This document shows positions 8,202-18,710 of a stretch of DNA of 57,368 nucleotides, piece after piece (the first letter of the stretch is position 1; each line of letters opens with the position of its first letter). Made by a program: the position numbers and the translations under genes. This DNA is from Kitasatospora xanthocidica. Its GTDB lineage: Bacteria; Actinomycetota; Actinomycetes; Streptomycetales; Streptomycetaceae. The notes under the pieces were generated by a model. The model had not been told where the DNA came from and did no database searches. It saw only the letters and a program-made list of their open reading frames with translations. The DNA lies in the NCBI RefSeq assembly GCF_014656195.1, contig NZ_BNBY01000002.1, positions 560,478 to 617,845 on the forward strand, written 5' to 3'.

Positions 8202-8906
8202 CTACTCGACGACCGGCCGCGCGAGCGTCAGCCCCGTCCACCGCTCCAGCTCCGCCGCGTGGCTGCCGTCCGCCGTCGCCCGGGCCACCGCCGCGACGTC
8301 CTCCGGCGCCGGCCCGCCCCCACGGGCCAGCAGCACCAGCGGCCACACCGGCGCGCCCGGCCCCGCACCGTCGAACGCGTGCCAGTCCCAGGCCGCGTCG
8401 AACCGCCAGGCGCGCCCGTCCCGGTCGGCGACCTCGTCCCCCGGCTCCAGGAACGCGTACGGACGGAACACCAGCTCGATGCCGATCGGCTCACCGCCGG
8501 CCGGATCGAACGCGTAACACTGCTCCTCGAGTTCGGGATCGTACGTCTCTCCCTGCGGCAACACGTCGAGGTAGCACGCCGGCCGCGGCAGCATGCCGGT
8601 GACCAGCGGCGGGTCGTAGTACTCGACCGACTGGACGTGCACCACCGTCGGGGGGATCCCCACCCGACAGCTGTCCCCCGGCTTCAGCAGCGTCTCCGCC
8701 GGCTCCGTCCGGAAGGCCTCCCACTCACGGGCGCCAGGCAGCGGAAGCGCCCGGTCGCCGTCCCACCGGATGTGCGTGGCCTCCCGGTCCACCTCCAGCC
8801 ACGGCCACGGCACGCAGACGTAGGAGCGGTACACCTCGTTGACCGTGGTCTCGGCGAACGGGCACTCCAGCCGCAGGACGTCGCCGGGGCGGTACTCATG
8901 ACTCAT
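8202..8906 (-). CDS. Hypothetical protein
   Basis: I do not recognise this 234-residue acidic, soluble protein. It is rich in Pro, Trp and Tyr (VPWPWLEVDREATHIRWDGD, EYYDPPLVTGMLP), with two or three segments that look like beta-rich repeats, and has no signal peptide or membrane segment. The start at 8906 (MSHEYRPGD) is chosen because the upstream extension has atypical composition; an ATG at 8936 is the alternative. It sits alone between a cyclophilin gene and a divergent secreted phospholipase gene, so context gives no hint of function. Confidence 0.7.
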   Translation of the reverse strand: MSHEYRPGDVLRLECPFAETTVNEVYRSYVCVPWPWLEVDREATHIRWDGDRALPLPGAREWEAFRTEPAETLLKPGDSCRVGIPPTVVHVQSVEYYDPPLVTGMLPRPACYLDVLPQGETYDPELEEQCYAFDPAGGEPIGIELVFRPYAFLEPGDEVADRDGRAWRFDAAWDWHAFDGAGPGAPVWPLVLLARGGGPAPEDVAAVARATADGSHAAELERWTGLTLARPVVE

Positions 8907-9110
8907 GCCCGGCATTCTGCCCGCCCGCACCGACATGCCCGCCGCCCAGGCGACCACTGGCGTCCGCCCTCGACCGTGGACGAGCCCCGGTGGGACCCTG
9001 GCCGGAAGACGCCCCTCGCCCCTCACGCGGTGAACCCGCCGACCGCGAGGCGGCGTTCGCAGCAGAGACAGCGCACGTCCCGGTCCATCGAAGGCCTAAG
9101 GAGCCACGCC

Positions 9111-10067
9111 ATGGGCATCGCACGTCGTGATCTTCTCAAGTGGGGCGCGGGGGTCGGCGGAGCAGCCGCCCTGGGCAGCGGACTCGTCCTGCCGTCCACC
9201 GCCTCGGCGGCCGCGCGGACCACCCCGCGCGGACTGCCGACCGACAACTGGATGCGCTACATCAAGGACGGCGTCCCCCTGCTCGACCTCACCATCCCCG
9301 GCACCCACGACTCGTGCTGCGAGAACCCCGACTACGGCACCGAGTGGTCGCACACCCAGAACTGGGGCATCACCCAGCAGTTGCAGGAAGGCGTCCGCTT
9401 CCTCGACATCCGCTGCAACGGCCTCCAGGGCGCGCCCGACGAACTCGGGATCTACCACTCCGACAACTACCAGCACATCCGGCTCCAGGACGTGCTCAAC
9501 CAGTGCCGGTCCTTCCTCCAGGGGCACTCCGGCGAGACCATCGTGATGCGCCTCCGGAACGAGCGGGCGGGCGGACAGGCGCTCGGCGACGACGAGTTCA
9601 TGCGGCGGGTCAACCACTACTTCAACGAGCTCGGCTTCCGGAGCCTCTTCCACTTCTACGGCTGGCCCACCATCACCGCCGCCCGCGGCAAGGTCGTCCT
9701 GCTCGCCGACTTCGCCAACCCGTGGGGCCTGATCAACTGGTCCAGCGGCCAGAACGAGTACATGGACACCCAGGACGTCTGGGAGATCGGCGGCAGCGAC
9801 CCGCTGGGCAAGAAGGGCCAGTACATCGTCAGCCAGTTCGACAAGGCCTTCCTCAACCCGAGCTCCTCGAAGATGTTCGTCAACTTCCTCAGCTACGCCG
9901 GTGGTTACTGGCCCAAGCGCAGCTCGCAGGACCTGATGGACCACGCGATCTACCCGTACCTGAACGCCCGCACCCAGCAGCGCGCCCGGTTCGGCATCGT
10001 GCCGATGGACTTCCCGGACTTCCACGTCAACGTGCTGCAGATGCTGATCGACAAGAACTTCGTGTAA
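9111..10067 (+). CDS. Tat-exported phosphatidylinositol-specific phospholipase C-like protein
   Basis: A 318-residue secreted enzyme. The N-terminus ARRDLLKWGAG is a twin-arginine signal ending near ASAAA. The PI-PLC X domain has the two catalytic histidines in TIPGTHDS (His66) and IYHSD (His116), plus the downstream VVLLADF strand. Bacterial members cleave phosphatidylinositol, or GPI anchors, to diacylglycerol and cyclic inositol phosphate. AAGGAG lies 7 nt before the ATG. It is monocistronic. The next gene encodes another Tat-type hydrolase, suggesting a small secreted-lipase neighbourhood. Confidence 0.92.
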   Translation: MGIARRDLLKWGAGVGGAAALGSGLVLPSTASAAARTTPRGLPTDNWMRYIKDGVPLLDLTIPGTHDSCCENPDYGTEWSHTQNWGITQQLQEGVRFLDIRCNGLQGAPDELGIYHSDNYQHIRLQDVLNQCRSFLQGHSGETIVMRLRNERAGGQALGDDEFMRRVNHYFNELGFRSLFHFYGWPTITAARGKVVLLADFANPWGLINWSSGQNEYMDTQDVWEIGGSDPLGKKGQYIVSQFDKAFLNPSSSKMFVNFLSYAGGYWPKRSSQDLMDHAIYPYLNARTQQRARFGIVPMDFPDFHVNVLQMLIDKNFV

Positions 10068-10224
10068 CCGGCTCCGCTCCCGGTTCACGGTCTGCTCGTG
10101 CCACGCCTGCGTCCGCGTGCTCGGTCCCCTCCCCGGCGGAGGGGGCCGAGCCCTCGGCGCTCCCCGCGCATCAGCCCGTGGATGTAAACCCCTGGGCCAA
10201 TGCGGGGCGACGGAGGATCAATCG

Positions 10225-11571
10225 GTGGGCCGATGCCGCCCGCCCGCGGCGCGTGACAGCGTTCCTCACATGGACACCACGCCGATCGCACGCCGCACCG
10301 GAAGCCCTGTCGGAACCCCCGCCCGAGGTCGCCGTTCCGATCCGACGCGTCGTCACATGCTGCGCGCCGCACTGGCGCTGGGCGCCGTCGCGCCGCTCGG
10401 ACTCGCCGACACCGCCTGGGGCGCGCCCGCCCGCTCCGCCGCGCCCGCCCCGTCCTCCGCCCCCGGTTCCGCCGTCACCGGTTCCGCCGCGCCCGCCCGG
10501 CTCACCCTCCCCGCGCCCACCGGCCCGTACCCGGTCGGCATGGTGCCGCTCCACCTGCGCGACACCTCCCGCCCCGACCCGATCGCCGGGCCCGGACGAT
10601 TCCGCGAACTGATGGCCACCGTCTGGTACCCGGCCCGGTGCGCCGACTCCGACGCGTACCCGCTCGCCCCCTGGATGACCGACGGCGCAATGCGCGCCTT
10701 CCTCGCCGACACCGGCTTCCCGCTCGACCCCTCCCTGGCCCCGCTCACCGCCGGCCACCAGGGCGCGCCCGTCCACCGGACCGGCCACCGGCTGCCCGTC
10801 ATCGTCTTCTCGCACGGTTCGGGCAGCCACCGCGGCGACCACACGGTCATCTGCCAGGAACTCGCCTCTCACGGCTACGCCGTCGTCACCGTCGACCACA
10901 CCCACGACTGCTTCACGCAGTTCCCCGACGGCACCGTCTCCACCCCGGACGACCGCGTCCCGATGTACCCCCGGGACTACGCCGCGGACCTCCGCTTCCT
11001 GCTCGACCTCGTCGACGACCTCGCCGCCGGCCGCAACCCCGACGTCGACCGGCGCGCCCTCCCGGCCGGCCTGCTCGGCGGCCTCGACCCGGACACCGTC
11101 GGCGCGTTCGGCTGGTCCAAGGGCGGCACCGCCACCGCCCTCGCCATGGGCGCCGACCCGCGCATCCGCGCCGGGCTCGCCATCGACGCGCCGCTGATCG
11201 CGAACCCCGCCCCCACCGCCGACCTCGACCGGCCGTTCATGCTGATGACCGCCAGGTGGGCCCGCGCCACCAACCCCGCCACCGAGACCTTCTGGACCCA
11301 CCTGCGCGGCTGGCGGCTCGACGTCCAGGCCACCGGCGCCGTCCACCTCTCGTACGGCGACAACATGACGCTGATCCCGCAGGCCGGCAAGCTGCTCGGG
11401 ATGACCGAGCAGCAGATCCAGTCCCAGGTCGGCACCCTCGACCCCGACCGCGGCATCCGCATCCAGCAGGCCTACCCGCTCGCCTTCTTCGACCTCCACC
11501 TGCGCCACCGCGGCCGCCACCTGCTCGACGGGCCGTCGGCGGGCTTCCCGGAGGTCGTCTTCCACCCGTAG
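10225..11571 (+). CDS. Tat-type secreted alpha/beta hydrolase (PAF-acetylhydrolase-like)
   Basis: About 448 residues. A Tat-like signal TRRHMLRAALALG is followed by an Ala/Pro-rich stretch, then an alpha/beta hydrolase core with oxyanion segment VIVFSHGSGSHRG and a nucleophile elbow FGWSKGG. The elbow matches the platelet-activating-factor acetylhydrolase fold (GHSFGG) with a conserved Ser. The GTG at 10225 has a strong GGAGG 8 nt upstream; the ATG at 10270 has none, but would place the Tat motif nearer the N-terminus. Substrate is unknown; a lysophospholipid or ester is likely. Confidence 0.82.
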   Translation: MGRCRPPAARDSVPHMDTTPIARRTGSPVGTPARGRRSDPTRRHMLRAALALGAVAPLGLADTAWGAPARSAAPAPSSAPGSAVTGSAAPARLTLPAPTGPYPVGMVPLHLRDTSRPDPIAGPGRFRELMATVWYPARCADSDAYPLAPWMTDGAMRAFLADTGFPLDPSLAPLTAGHQGAPVHRTGHRLPVIVFSHGSGSHRGDHTVICQELASHGYAVVTVDHTHDCFTQFPDGTVSTPDDRVPMYPRDYAADLRFLLDLVDDLAAGRNPDVDRRALPAGLLGGLDPDTVGAFGWSKGGTATALAMGADPRIRAGLAIDAPLIANPAPTADLDRPFMLMTARWARATNPATETFWTHLRGWRLDVQATGAVHLSYGDNMTLIPQAGKLLGMTEQQIQSQVGTLDPDRGIRIQQAYPLAFFDLHLRHRGRHLLDGPSAGFPEVVFHP

Positions 11572-11670
11572 CCCGCCCGCGGGCCACGTCGTTCGCGCGT
11601 CGGCGGCCCATGCCGTTCGGGCGTCGGCGGCCGCCAGGTGTTCGCCCCGGCGGCCGTCCCGTCCGCGCCC

Positions 11671-11745
11671 CGGGGCCGTACGGCGTCCCGGGGCGCTACG
11701 GCGTTCCGGGGCCTTACGACGCCCCGGAACCCTGCGGCGTCCCGG
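11671..11745. repeat. Degenerate ~18-bp tandem repeat
   Basis: About four copies of TACGGCGTCCCGGGGC and variants fill the end of the gap between two convergent genes. They encode the Gly/Ser-rich C-terminus of the MarR protein. I see nothing else in 11572-11713. Confidence 0.65.
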
Positions 11746-12217
11746 TCCGGACCTCCTCCAGCGACTCCGCCAGTACCTCCCTGGCGCGGGTGAACCAGTC
11801 GGTGATCACCGCGATCTCGTCCGGCGTGTAGTCGGCGAACAGCGCGCCGATCCGCTGGTAGAAGGGCCCGTAGACCTGGAGGACGCGCTCCTGCGCGCCG
11901 TCCGCCATGACCACGCGCACCCGCCGCCGGTCACCGGGGTCGGCCTCCCGGTGGGCGTACCCGGCCTTCTCCAGCCGGTTGAGCACCCCGGTCACCGCCC
12001 CGGTGGTCAGCTGGGCCCGCTCGGCGAGGTCGCCGGCGGCCAGCGGTTCGCCGGCCATCGCGGCCTCGATGACGAAGCCGAGGCAGGTCAGGTCGGTGAC
12101 GTTGAGCCCGAGCCGGGCGGCGATGTCCTGCTGGCCGAACTGGGCCAGCGCGATCATGCGGTCCATCGAGTACTGCGCCTGCTCGGGCGTCGCCTGGGGG
12201 CGCGGCTTGCCCTTCAC
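11714..12217 (-). CDS. MarR-family transcriptional regulator
   Basis: A 167-residue winged-helix regulator. The recognition helix region is AQLTTGAVTGVLNRLEKAGY and the wing READPGDRRRVRV. The start is taken at GTG 12217 because AAGGAG lies 7 nt upstream; that site itself follows an earlier in-frame ATG at 12235. It is divergent from a small HGxxPAAW-like membrane protein gene across about 95 bp, which it probably controls together with itself. The effector is unknown. Confidence 0.9.
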   Translation of the reverse strand: MKGKPRPQATPEQAQYSMDRMIALAQFGQQDIAARLGLNVTDLTCLGFVIEAAMAGEPLAAGDLAERAQLTTGAVTGVLNRLEKAGYAHREADPGDRRRVRVVMADGAQERVLQVYGPFYQRIGALFADYTPDEIAVITDWFTRAREVLAESLEEVRTGTPQGSGAS

Positions 12218-12237
12218 CCAACTTCTCCTTAGCATCC

Positions 12238-12246
12238 AAGTTACTT
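12238..12246. promoter_or_regulatory. Candidate MarR operator AAGTTACTT
   Basis: A 9-bp interrupted palindrome (AAGT-T-ACTT) lies in the only AT-rich patch of the divergent intergenic region, 21 bp before the MarR start. Flanking GCTAAG copies form a direct repeat. The site is inferred from position and symmetry. Confidence 0.35.
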
Positions 12247-12312
12247 AGCTCGTGAGATAAACGACCTGGGTCGCCCACCGGCACCCACCCATCTCACACC
12301 ACCGGAGGAGAC

Positions 12313-12702
12313 ATGCGCGCACACGGCGATCACGACATGGGGCACACCGTCGCCGGCTGGACCGGCTCCACCATCGCCGTCCTCGGCTTCGCCGTCGCCG
12401 GCGCGGCCCTCGTCCTCGGCTCGGCCGCCGGACTCTGGGCCGGCGGCGCCCTGACCGCCCTCGGCGCCGTCGCCGCCTGGCTGCTCCACCTCGCCGGCCG
12501 GGGCAAACCCACCGGCCCACGCCCGCCCCACCTCCGCCACTGGCGCACCCCGGACCCCGCCGGCCGCCACGGCCACCCCGACTGCCTCGGCTGCCGCCTC
12601 GCCGGACGCCGACCGGTGACCGCGGGGGTCGCGGGGGTCACAGGGGCCGGCGCGACCCCGGGCGCCGTGCCCGCCGGGCAGCGCGTCCGCGCCGACGCCT
12701 GA
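12313..12702 (+). CDS. HGxxPAAW-like small membrane protein
   Basis: A 129-residue protein. The His-rich start MRAHGDHDMGHTVAGWTGS resembles the actinobacterial HGxxPAAW family. Two transmembrane helices follow (about 20-40 and 42-62), then a basic, Pro/His-rich cytoplasmic tail with CLGC. The function of the family is unknown; the N-terminal histidines hint at metal binding. GGAGGAG precedes the ATG closely. It is divergent from the MarR gene. Confidence 0.82.
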   Translation: MRAHGDHDMGHTVAGWTGSTIAVLGFAVAGAALVLGSAAGLWAGGALTALGAVAAWLLHLAGRGKPTGPRPPHLRHWRTPDPAGRHGHPDCLGCRLAGRRPVTAGVAGVTGAGATPGAVPAGQRVRADA

Positions 12703-12708
12703 CCGCGA

Positions 12709-13083
12709 TCACGGCGCCGAGGACAGCGCCACACCCGTCCGGTACAGCTCCACCAACAACGGGCGGAGCGCCTCCCCGGCCGGCGTCAACCGGTACAGCG
12801 TCCGCACCGGAAAACCCGCGACCCGCTCGCGCGCCACCAACTCCCGCTCCCCCAGCGCCTGCAGACGCTCGGCGAGCACCTTCGAGCTGATCTCCGGCAG
12901 CCGCCCGCGCAACTCCCCGTACGAGGCGGAGCCGTGCATCAACTCCCGCAGCACCAACGTCGTCCACCGGCCCGCCACCGCCGCCAGCGCCACCTCCACC
13001 GGACAGCCCGCCTCCGGCCGCGCCGTACGGCCACGGCCGTCCGGCACCAACTCCGCGTCCCAGCGGCGGCCTTCGGCCCGCAC
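12709..13083 (-). CDS. HxlR-family transcriptional regulator
   Basis: A 124-residue winged-helix protein: CPVEVALAAVAGRWTTLVL, then LPEISSKVLAERLQALGERE (recognition helix) and LYRLTPAGEALRPLL (C-terminal helix) define the HxlR fold. The GTG at 13083 follows CGGGAAG. The much longer open frame upstream has shadow composition and overlaps the divergent gene. It faces the SnoaL-like gene across 48 bp, a typical regulator/target arrangement for redox- or aldehyde-responsive HxlR proteins. Confidence 0.88.
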   Translation of the reverse strand: MRAEGRRWDAELVPDGRGRTARPEAGCPVEVALAAVAGRWTTLVLRELMHGSASYGELRGRLPEISSKVLAERLQALGERELVARERVAGFPVRTLYRLTPAGEALRPLLVELYRTGVALSSAP

Positions 13084-13131
13084 GTCGCTTCCCGTTTGGT
13101 GACCTACGACGCGCCCGTCTTCACTGCTCGC

Positions 13132-13530
13132 ATGACTCACCCCACCAGCCTCCCCGCGAGCACCGACCCGGCACAACACCCGGCCGTCTTCGCCGCCGCC
13201 TTCAACTCCGGCGACCCGGCGCTGCTCGCCCGGGTCTACGAACCCGGCGCCGTGTTCGTCCCCGCCCCCGGCACCACCACCTCCGGCCCCGACCTCCAGC
13301 GCGCCACCGCCGAGTTCCTCGCCCTCGGCCTGCCGATCACCGTCCGCCCCCGGCACACCTACGTCGCCGACGACATCGCCCTGCTCATCGTCGACTGGGA
13401 GATCAACGGCACCACCCCCGACGGCACCCCCGTCCACCTCACCGGCACCGCCACCGACGTCGCCCGCCGCGACCCGGCCGGCCACTGGCACTACGTCATC
13501 GACAACCCGTTCGGCACCGCCGGATCCTGA
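13132..13530 (+). CDS. SnoaL-like / NTF2-family protein
   Basis: A 132-residue single-domain alpha+beta cone protein (AAAFNSGDPALLARVYEPGA, then VADDIALLIVDWEINGT). This fold hosts small isomerases, hydratases and binding proteins; function cannot be set from sequence. No Shine-Dalgarno precedes the ATG, so the mRNA may be leaderless. It is probably controlled by the divergent HxlR regulator. Confidence 0.82.
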   Translation: MTHPTSLPASTDPAQHPAVFAAAFNSGDPALLARVYEPGAVFVPAPGTTTSGPDLQRATAEFLALGLPITVRPRHTYVADDIALLIVDWEINGTTPDGTPVHLTGTATDVARRDPAGHWHYVIDNPFGTAGS

Positions 13531-13564
13531 CCCGGATCCTGACCCGGCGCCGACCGGCCGGCCG

Positions 13565-14431
13565 TCAGCCGGCCCGCTCCTTCGGGTTGACCGCGCAGAA
13601 GTAGACCCGGCTGGTCCGCCGGTCGAAGTAGAAGCTGCCCGTGTAGTGGTCCCAGGTGACCGACCGGTCGAACAGCTCGCTGTGCAGCCAGTTCGCGGGC
13701 TCCCCCAGTTCGGCGGCGAGCTCGTCGGGGACGGGGCAGGAGATGTGCTCCTCCTTCCAGGTGCCGGTCGATGTGACGGCCGCCAGCTTCGCCGGATCCA
13801 CCGTGGCGAAGCCGTCCACCGTCACATCGGTCGGCCCGGGAACCGCCGGTCGGGGGTCCGGGCTCCCCAGGGCGGCACCGATCCACCGCGCCTTCGACAG
13901 CTCGCCCAGCTCCGGGAAGCGGCGCCGCAACAGGTCGACGTCCGTACGGACCTGCCGCTTCGGCGACGCGAACGCCGCCGGAAGTCCCGGGCCGACCCGG
14001 AGGAAGTGCGTGCCGCCGATCCCCAGATCGCCCAGCATCAGCGCCTCCACGCCGTCGTGCTTGCCGTACTGCAGGTACTTCTCACACGTCAGCGAGCCGT
14101 CCACGGAGGCGAGTCGGACGAACGCGCCGTACCCGGCATCGTCGACCCGGCCGTGCCGCCAGGTGCCGGTGAACCTCACCCCCGCCGCGGACTCGTCCCC
14201 GCGGCACGCGGCCGGGACCAGGGCCACCTCCCCCAGCCGGCCGTCCTCCAGGAACTCGATCGAGCCGGCCTGCTCCACCCGCCACACCCCGACCACCGGC
14301 GCCGTGACCTTCGCCACCGTGCAGGAGGTCAGCGCCGACAGGGCGACGGCCAGGGCAACGGCCAGGACGAGGAGCGGAACGGGCGCCCTGGTGCTGAGAC
14401 TTGGGCGCGTGTTCGACCGCAGGAAGTCCAT
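13565..14431 (-). CDS. Putative lipoprotein of unknown function
   Basis: A 288-residue protein. The N-terminal hydrophobic segment LLVLAVALAVALSALTSC carries a lipobox (LTSC), so it is likely diacylglyceryl-anchored on the outer face. The mature part has a WRVEQAGSIEFLEDGRLGEV beta-strand region typical of lipocalin-like lipoproteins, and two further cysteines. No catalytic motif is visible. No clear ribosome site precedes the ATG. It follows, on the same strand, a gene for another exported protein, but a terminator separates them. Confidence 0.78.
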   Translation of the reverse strand: MDFLRSNTRPSLSTRAPVPLLVLAVALAVALSALTSCTVAKVTAPVVGVWRVEQAGSIEFLEDGRLGEVALVPAACRGDESAAGVRFTGTWRHGRVDDAGYGAFVRLASVDGSLTCEKYLQYGKHDGVEALMLGDLGIGGTHFLRVGPGLPAAFASPKRQVRTDVDLLRRRFPELGELSKARWIGAALGSPDPRPAVPGPTDVTVDGFATVDPAKLAAVTSTGTWKEEHISCPVPDELAAELGEPANWLHSELFDRSVTWDHYTGSFYFDRRTSRVYFCAVNPKERAG

Positions 14432-14471
14432 GAGCCGATCATCGCACCGGCTCCGGCGCCCTCCGCCTACC

Positions 14472-14527
14472 CCGTCTACCCGGCATCCGGGGGCGTCCTC
14501 CCGGATGCCCCGGGGTCGGGTAGACGG
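14472..14527 (-). terminator. Nested hairpin terminator
   Basis: Outer arms 14472-14481 with 14518-14527 and inner arms 14482-14491 with 14500-14509 are each perfect 10-bp pairs. The hairpin lies 12 bp after the stop of the secreted-protein gene. No U-tract. Confidence 0.75.
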
Positions 14528-14538
14528 AGGGCCCCGGC

Positions 14539-15267
14539 TCAGACCCGCATGTCCTGGGTGGCGGCGACGGTGGGCGGGGCGGTGCTGCCGGCCTTGGCGC
14601 CGAGGGTGCGTTCGACCTTGGCGACGGCGGTGCGGTACTGCATCGAGGCCGCCTGCGCGGAGGCGCCCTCGCGCTGGAAGTAGCCGAAGGCCAGCGCGAC
14701 GGTACCGAAGCGCTCGATGCCGAGGTAGGCGTTGAGCTGGACGCCGGCCAGGGTGCCGTCCAGCCGGACGGCGGGCGCGTCCTGTCGGTCGCCGAGGGCG
14801 ACCGGGGTGACGGTGAAGGTCACGGTGTCCCCGATGCCGGCGTTGAAGGTGATGGTGTGACAGCTCCGGAGAGCGTCGGCGACGGCGTTGAAGTCGCTGG
14901 TGAGCCGGTCGGACGGCTCGGCGGTGAGGGCCTCCGTCACCATCGGGTTGCCGTCCGGGCCGTCGAACTCGGCCTCCGCCCGCGGGTTCGTGGGGCTCGG
15001 CTGGGTGGCGTGCATGTTGATCAGGGCGCTGAGCGCGTCACAGCCGCTGACCGGGCTCGGGTTCTGCTCCGGGCTGGGGCTCTGCGGGACGGGCACCTCG
15101 CTGTAGCCCGGGCCGAGGTCGGCTGCGGTCAGCAGGGCCGATCTCAGCTGGTCGGCGGAGGGGAGCTCCTGGGCGGGTGCGGCCGACGCCAGCTGGGCCG
15201 GGCCCAGAGCGACCGCCACGACGACGGCCGCGGCGGTGACAGCGTGGAAAGGCCTCGGAAGAGACAT
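14539..15267 (-). CDS. Secreted protein, possible PknH-type sensor domain
   Basis: A 242-residue protein with a Sec signal (FHAVTAAAVVVAVALGPAQL, cleavage near ASA-APA). The mature part begins with LRSALLTAADLGPGYSE, seen in many actinobacterial extracellular sensor domains, and has Cys residues at about 76 and 136 that could pair. A Pro/Ser/Glu linker separates the two parts. No kinase domain is attached. It is likely a cell-wall-space protein; ligand unknown. Upstream lies repeat array B. Confidence 0.75.
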   Translation of the reverse strand: MSLPRPFHAVTAAAVVVAVALGPAQLASAAPAQELPSADQLRSALLTAADLGPGYSEVPVPQSPSPEQNPSPVSGCDALSALINMHATQPSPTNPRAEAEFDGPDGNPMVTEALTAEPSDRLTSDFNAVADALRSCHTITFNAGIGDTVTFTVTPVALGDRQDAPAVRLDGTLAGVQLNAYLGIERFGTVALAFGYFQREGASAQAASMQYRTAVAKVERTLGAKAGSTAPPTVAATQDMRV

Positions 15268-15377
15268 GCGGGCCCCCGGTCGAGAGTTCGGGCAGGGACA
15301 GGAGACCAGTGTCCCACCGGGTGCCGGTCAGGGCGCGCGGGGCGGCCATCGGCGCAGGTCACGACCGGTTCGGTGGT

Positions 15378-15583
15378 CATCAGCGGAGCTCATGGGGGGC
15401 GGTGTGAGCGGGGCTCATGGGGCGCTGATGAGCAGGTCTCATGGGGGCGTCATGAGCACGTCTCATGGGGGCGTCATGAGCAGGTCTCATGAGGGGTGCC
15501 ATGCGTACGAGGGGTGCCATGAGGACGTCTCATGGCGGACGCGATGAGCAGGTCTCATACGGGATCCGATGAGCGGGGCTCAT
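15378..15583. repeat. Array B of ATGAG-N5-CTCAT palindromes
   Basis: Seven or eight units begin near 15379, 15404, 15428, 15452, 15476, 15519, 15544 and 15569. The central three are spaced exactly 24 bp and share CATGAGCANGTCTCATG. A decayed unit fills the gap near 15501. The last two units lie inside the PadR coding end: one supplies the TGA stop (15555-15557), the other encodes DEPRSSD. Confidence 0.9.
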
Positions 15584-16112
15584 CGGACGCCAGCGTCTCG
15601 ACGGTCTCGGCGAGCCACTCCACCCAGAACGTCTCCAGCCCGATGCCGGCCCGCAGCACCGCGTGCTGGAGCCGGTTCTCGCCGTCCGCCCGCTCGGCCG
15701 GGAAGTCCCGCCGCTCGATCTCCAGGTAGTCGGCCAGCTGCGCGCGGTGGAGCACCAGGTGCCGCTCCAGCTCGGCGGCCAGGCCGTCCGTACCGACCAC
15801 CGCGGCCGCCCGCAGCCGCAGCAGCAGCGGCTCCCGGACGGCCCGCGGTCCCGCACCCTCGGCCGTCCAGCGGGCCAGTTCGGCGCGGCCGTCCGGCAGG
15901 ACCTCGTACTCCTTCTTCTGCCCGCGCACCGGCCCGTCCGGCTGGAGGGCCCGGATCTGTCCGGAGGCCTCCAGCCGGCCCAGCTCGCGGTAGATCTGCT
16001 GGTGGGTGGCGGGCCAGAAGAAGCCGATCGACTTGTCGAACCGCCTGGTCAGCTCCAGCCCCGAGGACGGCTTCTCCAGCAGGGCGGTGAGGATGGCGTG
16101 CGGCAGCGACAT
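15555..16112 (-). CDS. PadR-family transcriptional regulator
   Basis: A 185-residue protein with a PadR winged helix (HAILTALLEKPSSGLELTRR, IYRELGRLEASGQIRALQ) and a C-terminal dimerisation helix pair (ELERHLVLHRAQLADYLEIE). The start at 16112 (MSLPHAIL) fits the family; the longer frame runs into a repeat array. The gene is boxed in by arrays B and C. It lies downstream of fadH on the same strand. The target is not evident. Confidence 0.9.
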   Translation of the reverse strand: MSLPHAILTALLEKPSSGLELTRRFDKSIGFFWPATHQQIYRELGRLEASGQIRALQPDGPVRGQKKEYEVLPDGRAELARWTAEGAGPRAVREPLLLRLRAAAVVGTDGLAAELERHLVLHRAQLADYLEIERRDFPAERADGENRLQHAVLRAGIGLETFWVEWLAETVETLASDEPRSSDPV

Positions 16113-16157
16113 GCCGACGATCCTAGAGGCGCCCGGACGGGCCACCCGGACGCGGCC

Positions 16158-18630
<2,473 letters not shown>

Positions 18631-18710
18631 TCACGACCCGCACCCACGGGCCCGCGACCACCCGCCGCGACCACGGGCACGGAATGGCTCACGCGGGAGA
18701 GGGGGCAGCC